Position numbers and translations under genes: made by a program. Positions 1-11,663 of a stretch of 64,000 nucleotides of DNA are shown here, piece by piece. Within the stretch, counting starts at the first letter, position 1. Each line of letters starts with the position of its first letter. The DNA is taken from positions 31,304,208-31,368,207 of the forward strand of contig CM046856.1 of assembly GCA_025617745.1 (NCBI GenBank), given 5' to 3'. The DNA comes from Heliocidaris erythrogramma. Lineage: Eukaryota; Echinodermata; Echinoidea; Camarodonta; Echinometridae. Under the pieces are notes generated by a model, which saw only the letters and a list, made by a program, of their open reading frames with translations, did not search any database and was not told the origin of the DNA.

Positions 1-58
1 GAAATTGGAACGAAGACGACGATGATATATAGAAATTAAAGGCAAGAGTAGTAGCACT

Positions 59-234
59 CAAGGCCGTACGCAGCGGGGGGGGGGGGGGGGGGGGGGGCAG
101 GGGGGCAGTTGCCCCCCCCCAGAAATTTCAAAATCATACTTTTTTTTAATCGGGTTTTAGACTTTTAAATGATCCAATAATAAAAAGCGATCATCTTGCC
201 CCCCCCCTGGAAAAAATTTCTGCGTACGGCCTTG
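59..234 (-). mobile_element. hAT-like MITE, copy 1
   Basis: A 176-bp non-coding element with perfect 15-bp terminal inverted repeats (CAAGGCCGTACGCAG) and a perfect 8-bp target duplication, gtagcact, at 51-58 and 235-242. The inside is dominated by G and C runs and an AT-rich stretch. A second copy in the opposite orientation lies at 22531-22687 and shares its interior. The 8-bp duplication suggests hAT-type mobilisation; no transposase is encoded. Confidence 0.88.
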
Positions 235-365
235 GTAGCACTGTGAAGCGTTTACATTAATGTGATATTTATATTTATATTTTTAAATAGATATAATTAT
301 ACCTTTTGATCTGCAGTGAAAATAAAATATTTTAGAATACGAACTAAGAAATTCTTCACTTTGTT

Positions 366-495
366 TTTCTGTATAAGGGGAAAGAAAGAGAGAGAGAGAG
401 AGAGAGAGAAAGGGAAGAGGGAAATAGTTCATAGGAAGAGATAGAGAGGTAGAGAGAGAGAGATATAGAGAGAGAGAAAGAAAGTGTGTGTATAT
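366..495. repeat. (GA)n-rich microsatellite
   Basis: Imperfect AG repeats with GAAA and ATAG interruptions, ending in a short TG/TA run. No coding content. Confidence 0.85.
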
Positions 496-499
496 AAAA

Positions 500-880
500 C
501 AAGAGCCCCAGGGGGCACGACGCTCACCTGAGGTGGATCAATTCACATCTGGTGCATGTTCTCTCTAGCACCGCCAGGAGATATGTTGAAATTGAAACAA
601 CTAGGAGGATGTACATGAGATGATGTTAGAAATTTAACATAATTCCCCCCCACCCCCATGGTCTACAATGTCATGTATTATTTGAATCTCCTACATCTAA
701 GGATTTTAGCAACTTTGGATCCCCTACCCCTAAGGATGATTCCTACCAAGTTTGGTTGAATTCCGATCGTGTGTTTTGGGGAAGAAGATGAAAATGTAAA
801 AAGTTAACGGACGACGCACGACGGACGCCGGACAAATTTCCATCGCAATAGCTCACTCGCGCCTTAGGCTAATAAAAGGG
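500..880. repeat. Unclassified interspersed-repeat-like segment
   Basis: It begins with a segment like AAGAGCCCCAGGGGGCACGA and ends with GACGGACGCCGGACAAATTT followed by a TAATAAA-like tail. This layout looks like a dispersed non-coding repeat of marine invertebrates, but there is only one copy in this window. The class is not assigned. Confidence 0.3.
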
Positions 881-1169
881 GTGGGGGTAGGGAGGTGGGT
901 GCAGAATACTGTGGCCCATTTATCTATGTATTTGGACAACAGAGCAATCACATCTTTCCAATATCGTAAAGACTGTATATTCACGCATGGCATGAAAATA
1001 AAAACATGCATGTCTTTATGATACCCCCCTAAATTCGATTTTATATAGAGAACACTTCAGCACCCCGTAAAAGCATTCGGTGACATAGCTCGTAAAATAA
1101 ATACGTGTATTGAAATATATTCATGACTGTCGTGATTATGCATAATGTTGTACCATTCCTTTATGTCCC

Positions 1170-1705
1170 ATTTACATTTGGTCTACGATCATCGTAGGGT
1201 GACCGTAAACTGATCGTATCCCTCTAATCGCACGATCTCCCTGGGGTGGCATACGACGATCGTACGATTTTCGTACGGATTCACGGTCTCCGTAGCCTCT
1301 ACGATTTTGTTTAGCGCGGAGTTATACAAATTTTTCAAAATCGTAGGATCGTAGCCCTAAAACATCGTAGGTGGCATCGTACGATCAGCGCAGGGTCATT
1401 GTGCGGAGGCCTTGCGCTGATCATGCAGAGAGCGTACGATTTTTTTTCAACAGGGGAGCAAAAAAGCATCGTAAAGAAATCGTAAGATCTCCCTACGACC
1501 TCCGTACAATCTCTGTACGATCTCCGTACAACCTCTGTACGGCTTTGTCTTTGGCCCCTCTACGATGCCCAGTACATGAAATCGCACGATGACCGTAAAT
1601 AATGTAAACATAAAAATCGTAGCCCGTAGCCACCTACGATGTCCCCAAATCGCAAGGAAAATCGTAGACTAATCCATCTTACGATGACCGTACCAAATGT
1701 AAACT
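1170..1705. mobile_element. Palindromic element built from ATCGTA/TACGAT motifs
   Basis: A segment of about 536 bp bounded by inverted ends: TTTACATTTGGT on the left and ACCAAATGTAAA on the right. The inside is packed with ATCGTA, TACGAT, CGTACGAT and related CpG-rich hexamers on both strands. The small open frame inside it has no recognisable protein features. No clear target duplication was seen, so the transposon class is open. Confidence 0.6.
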
Positions 1706-2367
1706 AGGCATTAGACATTAAGATATTCATGATTGAAACTAGAAATCAGAAACCCGTTACCTGGTACGGTTTACAGCTTTCGGGGAGTGCGCAAAATCAG
1801 TACCCTATAATAGACAAGTCTGTCAGTACGTAGCTTATCGCTGCCTGTGTGTGTTGCTGCTATCTTGCACAGAAATAAAAAGAACGTAAGTTCTCATAAA
1901 TCATTTCCCACCATTGCCAGAACTCAACTTTCTCTTTATTTTTTAACCTTATCAGACTAACCGATAATTTATTTTTAGGGTTTGTTTAAAACTTTGAAAG
2001 ATCTATCGAAAATCATACCGACAACACTATGTCAATTTCAAGGTACATATTTACCACGTATATTTATATACACAAAGGTTCCAAAGAATCAACAAAAATC
2101 ACACAGTCATGTTTTCGTGTACATAATCATGTCCATAGATCCCACTTCAACATTATTCGTTTTGTCTGTTCTTCGAAGCCCCATCCGCATATGGAACGGT
2201 CCGTCGGATAATGCATTTGTCTGTAGCACATGCTGTCAATCCAGAGCACTTCCAGGGACTCCTAGGACATCTAATTCTAATATCTCCATAACTTGCATGA
2301 ATCCTCCTCACTTCGCTTGAAAGCTTTAGGTCATCTTTGTGGTAAGAAGAAGAAAAAGAAGAAGAAA

Positions 2368-5300
2368 ATGCCTTTCCTCCAGATCTTTACCAACGTCAAG
2401 GAAGCAGACGTTCCAGCTGACTTCTTTTCCAATCTGACTTCTGTTTTTAGTAAAGCGATTGGGAAACCTGAAAAGGTAAAATACGAGTTACCATTGGGCG
2501 TTTTTATATTTTTGCTGACCAGTTATCTTTTATCGTCAGCCGATTTCATATGTGAGACGCATTCAAGTTAAGGAATTTTCTCACCAGTTATTAATTTTGT
2601 AGTTTCTTTTCGCTAATTCAAATCTATGAGCATACCAACAAAAAACATCAACACTTTGAACAATCGAATGAGCCGCCGATTTCATACCCTCAAAAAGACT
2701 TTCACATTTAATGTATCCAAGAGTTTACCTGCTCCAATTCTGATTTTCCTTTTTATTTTGAGGCAACCTGGCTTATTCAAATGGCGTACGGGAATAATTT
2801 TGCCATGGATGCTAAACGTCACTTGCCCGAATATTAACTTTCCAGTTTCTAAATTTTGCGAGGTAGCGAAAAGATTGACACTTTATTTTGAACTTTATAA
2901 ATAGGACCGTCGGTTTTGAGTGATTTATTTTGGTAGTAATAAGGGGATTTTATATTGTGTTCCCCCACCATTCCAAAACAGTGGGGGACGCGTTGCCCCG
3001 TCTCCAGGGATTTCGGTCCATGTATCTTTTCAAGTTGTCCCTCCCCTCTTTCTTTCTTTTTGGTCCATTTATTTCGCCCTTTGATTTGGGGTACTGCCCC
3101 CGGTGCGTCCTCCATTGACATCTCTCGTTTGCCACTGTTTTGGTCCCTGTAGTACATCTGTGTTCACCTGGCTGATAGCCAGAAAATGAGCTACGGAGGA
3201 TCAACAGATCCCTGTGCCGTAGCCAATATTACCAGCATTGGCAATCTTGGAGTCGAAGAAAACAAGGCCATCACGAAGATTATAACAACAGAAATGGCCA
3301 AAATTGCAGTGAGAGCCGACAGGTAAGCTAATAATAAAAAAACTAAAATTGAAATAGATAAAAAAGGTGCCTGATAAAAGTTTCTCTCAGCAATTTACAG
3401 ATATCATTATACCCTGGTTATCGGATTCAGTAACGCAGACAATGTGTGCACCATTTCTACTCCTTGATTAGTACAGGATCTGGCCGATTTTGTTTTAAGA
3501 GCAATCTCCCCATTACTGCTGCCAGCCAAAAAGGATCGCGCAATAATGGGAGATTGCTCTTTTAATAAAATCGGCCAGACCCTGGGCTACTCCTCCTCGA
3601 TGAGTATTTGAATAAAATACATGTAGTCACCGAGTGGGATGGCAAATACGATTACGAAAATGGCTTTCGTTGTCCTATCTGGTCCCCATTTCTTTCCTGG
3701 GTTGCCAAACATGCCAAATGTAGATTGATAACTTGCCAAAGATCCATGATCTTCAAGTAAATCAAATAATTCTAATGTGACATATATTGATAGATTAACC
3801 ACTTAAAGGGGAGGTCCAGTCCAAAAATTACTTGGTTTCAACAGAAACGTAAAAATCAGAACTACAGATCAAAGAAGGTTTGAGGAAAATGCGACAACTA
3901 ATAAGGAAGTTATGAATTTTTATTGCATGTATAAACCTTGACAAAATATTTCACGAACTTCAAAATATTGATATTGTTTTCAAAATATTACATTTCCATA
4001 ATCACTCATGTTTTATGTATATTGTATAAAAAAATTCATACTTCGATGAGTATTTGAATAAGATACATGTAGTCACCGCGAGGGATGGCAAATACGATTA
4101 CGAAAATGGCTTTCGTTGTCCTATCTGGTCCCCATTTCTTTCCTGGGTTGCCAAACATGCCAAATGTAGATTGATAACTTGCCAAAGATCCATGATCTTC
4201 AAGTAAATCAAATAATTCTAATGTGACATATTTTGATAGATTAAACACTTAAAGGGGAGGTCCAGTCCAAAAATTACTTGGTTTCAACAGAAACATAAAA
4301 ATCAGAACTACAGATCAAAGAAGGTTTGAGGAAAATCGGACAACTAATAAGGAAGTTATGAATTTTTATTGGCATGAAAAATGAGGGAAACAATGAAAAT
4401 CACTAGACAAATATTATTGGCAACTCAGTCAAGGGTTTGTGATGTCATTGATACACAACTCACCCATCATTTTGTTTAGTCATAATACAAATTATGAATT
4501 TTTGTCTAAGAAAATGATTTTCACATAACATGAACCAAGTTATATCTATAGTAATAATTATGTTTTTGCATGTATAAACCTTAACAAAATATTTCACGAA
4601 CTTCAAAATATTGATATTGTTTTCAAAATATTACATTTCCATAATCACTCATTTTTTATGTATATTGTACAATAAAAAATCATATTTTCAAGATTTTTAC
4701 ATAAAATTATTTACTGCGTATTAGTGTATACGGTACATGCAAGAACATATTTGGTTTCATGTCATGAGGAAATCATATTCTGGGACACAAATTTAAATTT
4801 TGTATTATGAAAAAAAAAAAAATAATTGGTGAGTTGTGTACCAATGACATCACAAACTCATGACAGAGTTGCCAATTTGTCTAGTGACATTCATTGTTTC
4901 CCCAGTTTTTCATGCTACTAATAAATCATAACTTTCTATTATTTGTCCGTTTTTCCTCAAACCTTGTTTGATCTGTAGGTCTGATTTTTCTGCTTCCATT
5001 AAAACCAAGTAATTTTTGGACCGGAGTTCCCCTTTACAAGAAACAGATTTCATGCATGCACGTGTTCATGAAGTCATTTGGCGCCAATTGTTTTCTTTAA
5101 AGAGCGAGTCAATTAGAATTACATTTCATGATAATATCAAAGTATTGTGTCAATACTGCTAGAAATCGCATATACTTTTTATTAAAAAGATCTGTGTACT
5201 TCTCTAAGCTTCGTTGAAATTGCCTAAATCGCACGTTTATCAGCTAGTCTGTCACGCCCCTCGAAAAATAGGCCCCAGTCACGTGCCTTGTCAGGTGACC

Positions 5301-7421
5301 TGTGACGTACCATCGGGAACATCTAGCTAGCGGACGACGCTTGTCTGTGTATATCCAGTGCAGGGAATTTTGGATATAGTCATGATAGGAGTGCATATCT
5401 CAAGAAAATGCCGAGGAGATGTGTTGTTGCTGGGTGCAGCAAAGGCACCAGCGATGGTGTCAGTCTGCACACCTTTCCTAAAGATGATGCAACTCGAAAA
5501 ATTTGGATTTCAACGATCAAGCTGACGCGAGCTAGCTCAGTGGGATGGCCCTTCCGCTCACAGTACTGTTTGCAGTGACCACTTCAGGGAGGAGGACTTC
5601 GATAGTCAGGCCCTCAGGCCAGGGGCTGTATGACCAGCTAGGATTTGCGCCCAAGAATAAAATGCTGCGGCCGACAGCTATCCCTGTCATCAGACTGGGA
5701 ACTGAGGGCTGTGGAACTGGAAGCCAAACACAGGGAGCTAAAAAAAACAAGAGTCGGTCTGCAGTTCTGAAGCTGGAGTCACTGGAGAAAAAGAGGGTAG
5801 GTCTACCGTACCGTACCGTAGAGCCCGGGGGGGGGGGGGGCGCTCAACCTGTTTTTGGATGTGGGTGTGCCGCTGCCAATCTCAAAACAGGGGGCTAAGG
5901 AGCTAAATGGTTAATTGAGGAACTCATTTTTGAGGGTCTAAGGAGCGAACGGGCTCATGGGCAGAGCTAATTTTAGCTGCTCGCGATCTCACTACTCTGG
6001 TACACATACGGTGCATGAGCTGAGTCAGCGGTCGCAGCGCTGTTTTTAACGCTGTACATGCCGGGCCACTGCACTGGCTCGATGTCGCATGCAGATTGAT
6101 CTCGCTGAGCCGCCGCTAGCACTAGTAATACCGCGTTCAGTTACCGGGGGGCACTAGGCCGCCCAGCTCCCCGCTGCGCTGGCCTGGGGGGCTAGGGAGC
6201 GACCGTTCCCGGACAATAGGCTGTGCGCATTGTTTTCTCATATTCTAGGGAGCGAGTCGGAAGCCAATCGAGGTGCGGTTAGTGAAAATCTGAAAATCGC
6301 ATATCATGGGAGCGACCCGAGAAGGTTGAAAATGGGGAACGTCACAGCGGCACATACATGTGTGACATATATATGTGAGTGCCCCCCCCCCCCCCGGGAG
6401 GCAGCTAGCTTGCAGCACACGATTTTGCTGTAATTGTTGTAATATATTTATACTTTCATCCAGTCTTTCAGTGTACTTGGTTGTTATCATAAGCACGCAC
6501 ACAAAGATTCGCAAGGTACGGTCAGCAGTAAAGCGACTGTCCACACGTCTACTTGTCTGTAAAATATTACGTTTTTCCAAAACATAAACCTAATCCAAAA
6601 GAGGAATTATCATGGGTAAAGTGTTTGAAAAAATGCCAGACTTGTCATTTGACCTCTACTAAAATGTCTAAACAACCTATTCAAATCCTTTTGGGGGACT
6701 TAAAGATTGTCGAAATTGTATAAATAGTGATATGAAAATGGATAAATTATCATTCATTTACATTGCCAACATATTAGTCAAACTTAGTGGCTTCGCGGGG
6801 GACTTCCCGATGCTACGTCAAATCGCTCTAGCCAATCCTCTGTCAATTTTTTGGGGCGTTCCCAAATTAGTGAGTTTTTTGACCAATTTCTTGTTACTGG
6901 GCAATTTTTTTTCTGTAAAAATGTCAGAATTGTGTCATTGGACCTATGTACTACATTTTTAGCCCCAATGTTGATTCTAATTGACTCGCCCTTTAACTAA
7001 AAAAAAGCGCCGTTTCATGATCGACTTTTTTATTGAAAATAACTATCATCAAATCGATAAGAAATGGGCTACTGATTAGAAACCCAATATTCTACAAAAT
7101 GTAATCAGAAAATTGACATTACCTTGATGTGTTTTTTTTCTCCTATACCCCCTCCCTTCTGTCTGTCTCTGTTTCTTCCCTCTTTCCATACTCTCTCTTC
7201 CCCTTCCCTTAATTGTCTCTTCCTCTCTCTCCCTCATTTCTCTTTCCCCATACTATCTTATTCCTTTCATTTCGTCTCTCTCTCTCTCCCTCCTTTCTCA
7301 TTCCAACATTTTCTCTTCTCTTCTCCCCTTCCACCCCCCCCCCCCCCCTCTTTCTCGCTTATACAGGATGTTTGTGATATACAGAGACATCGCTGATCAA
7401 GACATTGGCTATAAGCTCTAG
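2368..7421 (+). CDS. MIF: MIF-family tautomerase (macrophage migration inhibitory factor / D-dopachrome tautomerase-like)
   Basis: Three coding exons: 2368-2475, 3153-3322 and 7367-7421. Phases match and the product is 110 aa (family about 115). Exon 1 starts MPFLQIFTNV, so Pro2 would become the catalytic N-terminal proline after Met removal, and Lys33 in GKP is kept. Exon 2 reads YICVHLADSQK, then GGSTDPCAVA and SIGNLG. Exon 3 gives RMFVIYRDI and ends GYKL. Donors are gtaaaa and gtaagc; acceptors are ctgtag and atacag. Known MIF proteins are small trimeric keto-enol tautomerases that also act as cytokines. Two differences from vertebrate MIF are visible: the CXXC motif is CAVA here, and the pocket Tyr and Asn near the C-terminus appear as Phe and Ile. 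The start lies in a favourable AAAATGC context after a purine-rich tract. The mix of MIF and D-DT features leaves the exact paralogue open. Confidence 0.87.
3474..3584. mobile_element. Short foldback MITE in MIF intron 2
   Basis: Two arms of about 43 bp pair with each other. Both contain CTGGCCGATTTT and AAGAGCAATCTCCC, and a short spacer separates them. The ends read CAGG and CCTG. I saw no clear target duplication. Non-coding. Confidence 0.65.
3595..5034. repeat. Tandemly duplicated segment with inverted terminal repeats
   Basis: Unit A (about 3595-4042) and unit B (from 4043) are near-identical direct copies, except that B carries about 190 extra bases (about 4370-4560) not present in A. 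Each unit contains an end-like motif AAAGGGGAGGTCCAGTCC (near 3803 and 4250). The inverse of this motif, with a few mismatches, closes the region near 5033, followed by TA. This looks like a MITE of about 780 bp whose left part and flank were duplicated. The minus-strand frames (3587-3802 and 4036-4248) translate to nearly the same 70-residue peptide, but they match nothing I know and look like by-products of the duplication. Confidence 0.6.
5408..5795 (+). pseudogene. THAP-domain gene relic, frameshifted
   Basis: The start reads MPRRCVVAGCSK, then SLHTFPKDDATRKIW and KLTRA. This is the N-terminal half of a C2CH THAP zinc-finger DNA-binding domain (Cys-x4-Cys). The next motifs, WDGPS, VCSDHF (the Cys and His ligands) and REEDF, lie in another frame. 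The closing motif AIPVIRLG, equivalent to the AVPTIF box, needs a further shift. At least two indels therefore break one reading frame. A plausible splice donor (AG|GTAGGT) near 5795 suggests the original exon boundary. It sits in MIF intron 2 on the same strand. THAP proteins are often transposase-derived. A sequencing indel is an alternative for either break. Confidence 0.7.
5895..6330. repeat. GC-rich stretch with degenerate GGGAGCGA units
   Basis: Short units like CTAAGGAGCGAAC, CTAGGGAGCGA and GGGAGCGACC recur at irregular spacing in a CpG-rich stretch of MIF intron 2. No coding signal was seen. Confidence 0.3.
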
Positions 7422-7593
7422 AACATGAAATTTATCACCAGAAAACTGGGTTGATCAATCTGACAGAAATCTCTTCAAGATCGTAGCACTTGGACAGACA
7501 TATTTTGTTCCAGAGATTGATAAGGTCACTGAACCTGTCATTTTACAGGTGTTATACTTTTGTAAATCCCTCATATTCTGATTATGTCTAGGT

Positions 7594-7830
7594 GGTGAGC
7601 AGTGGCGTATCTACGGGGAGGGAGGGGGGGACAAGTGACCCAGGCGAGGGCGCTTAAAGGGGACCCAAAAACGCAAAAGAGAGAAAGAGAAAAGAGAGGA
7701 AAGGAAGAATTTTAGCGCCCCAGTCCACATGGTAAAGTGCATTAGAAAGATTTTTTAAGGGTTTAAAATGCGAACATTTTCTAAAGCTCGGTCGCTCCCT
7801 CGTATGTGTTGCTTCAAGATGTTGTAATTT
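7594..7830. repeat. Dispersed repeat, copy 1 (GTGGCGTATCTA family)
   Basis: It starts with GTGGCGTATCTAC, has a purine-rich middle, and contains AAAGCTCGGTCGCT followed by CCCTCGTA. The same order of motifs occurs at 39285-39490. The start resembles the CAGTGGCGTA ends of hAT-type elements, but the outer limits and any target duplication are not clear. Confidence 0.5.
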
Positions 7831-9858
7831 CGCCTCCAAAAAGGCTCCAATACATGTGTAAGATATTGTTTTTAAAGGGTTCAGATCTAAAAGAAATGGT
7901 GTTTCTTTGCTCCCTTTAATAAAAATTTTAGAAATAAAGGTTATAAAATAGCATTTGCAGAGGTTCTTCATTTGAAAGAAATCTCAACTTTCGATTGCCT
8001 TGGAAATTTCTTTGTTTGCCCCTAGCTCCATAATACCTACATATTCCACTGGTGGTGAGGTTTCTACTTTAACACTTTGGTTTGTCACGTTAGTCATTCT
8101 AACTTCCACCTTTCTCCTCCTTCTGATTCTTCTATAATAGTTTCCTCATTCTTTTTATTCTCTACTGAAGTTATTAAAAATATTCCTTAATGAATATTTC
8201 TTTACAATTGTGGCAACTTTTTTTAAACTGTATTTTTTTGTTGTTGCTTTGTTTTATAAGCTGTGCTTTGTTACAGTCCTTAACAATCAACTGATTCAAT
8301 TCAATGCTACAATTAATTCACTGCTTTTGATGATGTATTACATTATTACACTAACCAAGTTGTTTATCATTTTGTAAAGTAAAATGATTATTAACAAAAA
8401 AAAATAGAAATGAGTTTAATCAATACACCAGCCTGTATTTATGACTTTTCTTTCACAAAGTTCAGTTTGTTCCAAATACTGAAAAAAAAAATATTCAATA
8501 AGTTTAATCCTGGAAGAGATAATTACAAAAAAAAATACAATAGGTTATGAAAATGTGTATTTGCATTTTCGTTGTCAGAATCACTGTCTGTATACTGTAG
8601 TGTTTATTCTGATTGTATGAAAATAAGAGCATTATTAGATTGTACCTTGGACCAGAAAACCAGAGTTCTTGCTACTATTGATAAGAACTAAGCAAGCACA
8701 ATGCAATGGTGTATCCTGCGGCAGAATCTTTCATAGACCTTGGGGGGGGGGGGGGGGGGAGCGTAATGTATCTGGATGGGCAGCCCCACTCCTTAGACCT
8801 ATCGCAAATTGTATCCCCATCCCCCCCCCCCCCCCCGCCCTCCCCGAATTTAAATGGGGAAGCGTGGGGTGGGCTTCACCCTAGGCTGGAAATTCCACTG
8901 GAGCGTGAATCAATAAAGTATACTTTAAAGACTATTTGAATGTTCACTTAGTACATCATGTTACACAACATAAACAATACCCTCGTTTAAACTTATTAAA
9001 GATTGACATAACTGATAAAAACACCATTTGGAAAATACTACATTTTCATTTCATTTCTTCTGTACAAGTTTTTCACTCATATCATACTGTACACTTTGCA
9101 CTTAGGCAGATCACAATTTAATGCAATAAATAGATTTTCACGTGGCCATGCACTGGTTAATTATTGGATATATCTCTTCGATTTCGTAAAGAAAATGACA
9201 TCAACTTGCTATACATCACAGCCCGGGCAGAAACAGTGACATGGGAGGATGCTCTCTTTCTTTCTTTGTCGTGTCTGCAATTTCTACTTTCAATCCTAAA
9301 TATCTATATACCAAGGAGTGATTGGCTAAAAAGTATACGAAATTAAGAACCGCTCTACAATTAAATTATAAACTGCCTCTTAGTAGTCTTCAAGCACAGA
9401 CCCTAATTTGACACTTTATCAGAATATCATTGTGTCCTGAGAGAAGACTAACCCAGCTACCTACTAAGGCAGCTATAGTACAGGGCCTATTGTAGTCTTA
9501 CAGTGCAGACACTCTTTTACGACTGACCAGGGTTTGCGCCTGCAAACTAGCTTCTTAGTGACTTTGAACAAGCAAGTATGAAATTGATGACATAATGCAC
9601 AAAAACATTGAAATACAAAACTTTCTTTATATGAATTCCTGGCGTCATTTAATTTATGTGGCATTCAAGAATTGTGATATGTTTCTAGATGTTTACTTAA
9701 ACTGGTTGTATTCACTGGCCACAATTCATTACTTATAAACAGAGCTGCCAATTTGTGACAGTAACATTTCAGTATTCTAATGGTGGACATCAATTTTATT
9801 TTTTGACATGTCAGATCATGAAGCTGCTGATAAACTTTACCATATACATGTACACGTA
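7831..9858. other. Intergenic stretch without recognised genes
   Basis: AT-rich DNA with poly(T) and poly(A) runs, and a G-run and C-run pair at about 8742-8836. No exon with supporting splice sites or family motifs was found on either strand. Confidence 0.5.
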
Positions 9859-10010
9859 CAGTCGGGCCAAAAAGTTTACATACAGAAAAACAATATACAT
9901 TTTCACAACTTCACTCATTCCTGCAAACCTTTATCCTCAGAGAACAGACAAGTTCGGTCTCTGCTTAATGTACATTTATATAGTTTATGCATCATGTATA
10001 ATCACTCTGA

Positions 10011-10045
<35 letters not shown>

Positions 10046-10545
10046 GCATATCTCCTACCGAAAGGCGAATCCTAACAAAGCTGTTTATTCCGTCACAATA
10101 AAAATTATACGTTAAATCGAAGGCGAACGTGTGTTAGACGAATTTGGAAAATAGGCTGAGATAAAAAGAATTGCCTTAACGGTACATGTAGATATACAGC
10201 CATGGAAAAAATTATTAGACCAAGAATGGTTACTGAAATTGTTATATTTGTGGTACGAAGGAAATAAAATATCATAAAAGCAAGGTACAATTACTGGAAT
10301 TTGTTATTCACTCAATGAAATACGAAGACAAATCATTTTCATTAGTTTGAATTCATATTATAGTACATCTTTATTACAGAAGCTTGGTCTAGTAATTTTT
10401 TCCAGGGCTGTATATATATAGATATACATGTATAATATATACCGTATGTATATATACTGGAATGACTCCTAATAGGAATGAGTGAAGTGAAAATATGAGG
10501 TGAACTATTTTTCTTCCAGGTGCATGTAAACTTTTGGGCCCTATT
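9859..10545. mobile_element. Degenerate Tc1/mariner-like MITE, outer element
   Basis: The left end reads CAGTCGGGCCAAAAAGTTTA after TA. The right end carries the inverse TAAACTTTTGGGCC, with the outermost bases decayed. Both flanks also share ACTTCACTC / GAGTGAAGTG inside. It is interrupted by a second TA-flanked element and by a (TA)n tract near 10014-10043. No transposase frame remains. Confidence 0.6.
10197..10410. mobile_element. Nested Tc1/mariner-like MITE
   Basis: The ends CAGCCATGGAAAAAATTATT and its inverse (AATTTTTTCCAGGGCTG) are flanked by TA on both sides. The element is 214 bp and lies wholly inside the 9859-10545 element, so it inserted later. Confidence 0.7.
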
Positions 10546-10668
10546 GCATCTCTATAGCACAGGCACATATTACATTCAATTGTCTTGCTTAAAATCTGCT
10601 TCTAGGGCTTTGTGCAAAGCAGAAGCCCTAGAAACAGGCACTGACTACTTCAGCCTTGGGCAGACCTA

Positions 10669-10805
10669 GGGGGTGTTTCATCAAGTGTCTTGTCGGTGAT
10701 TTTTACCGACTAATTTGCTCTCAGCCAATCAGATGCAAGGATTTCAGTAGCTTATAACAGTAGTCGGTAAAAATCACTGACAAAACACTTGATGAAATGC
10801 TCCCC
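10669..10805. mobile_element. Foldback MITE
   Basis: Arms of about 45 bp: GTGTTTCATCAAGTG...GGTGATTTTTACCGACTA pairs with TAGTCGGTAAAAATCACTGA...CACTTGATGAAATG. The G-run and C-run termini match. A small separate hairpin with a perfect 11-bp stem (TTCTAGGGCTT) lies just before it, near 10600-10635. Confidence 0.75.
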
Positions 10806-11663
10806 TGTCTACCCAGGAATGGACCCAGTGCTTGTGTTACACAAACCCTAATGTGAAGACTGTTACAGCTGATGGAATCCATTCAATCTTCAGAACAACC
10901 ACTCAGTCTGTTACATCAACACAAAGAAAAAACAAAAACAAACTTTATGCCATCTTTTAAAGTCTGTATACGATTTTGGTGAGCCCTCCTTCCATATAAA
11001 ATTGTCATAGATTTCACAAACCAAGGTATCAAGAGGTTTTTGTAAAAAAATCAGAAATAGAGATTTGGTACCATCTGGAAGTGCTTTCAAAACTCTTTCT
11101 AATCCCTTAATTTCACATCACAAAACAATATAATTCTCAGAATACATGTATGCACAATTAAAAAAAGAATGGTACCTGATATTGAATTGTGGGTATCACA
11201 AATGATGGTCAACCATTCACCACATGCACATTTTATGTAAGTTTTGCATGCAGTAGATATCACTGCACCAATACGCCGATTGTAATCACAGTATACAGAA
11301 GAGGAACAAGATCTTCACTTATCACCTCGTGCAAGTCTTTCACAACTAAAACAAGATGAAGCACAATATGTTTGAAATTATCAAAACTCTCAAATGAAAT
11401 TTGATCTGAATAGTGATTTGCTCAGCGTGCATCAAGATGTAGTCTCACAAAACCTGCGATGAAAGGTAATAATTGCAAAGTTTTGGTCACAGTCATGTGA
11501 CTGACCACATCTGGAATATTCCATCAAATATGTGTTTGCTGTTTTCAAGATGTGTTGGAAAAAAAATACCATAGTACTGCTGCACTGTAACAGAAGCAGG
11601 TCATGCCAAATGTCTTTATCATGGGTCAGCTCTTAGCTTTCAAGGTGAGAGGGTCAAGGGTTA

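Noticed and set aside
3587-4248. Two nearly identical 70-codon minus-strand frames
   Set aside because: The similarity is explained by a DNA-level tandem duplication that continues beyond the frames. No protein family was recognised.
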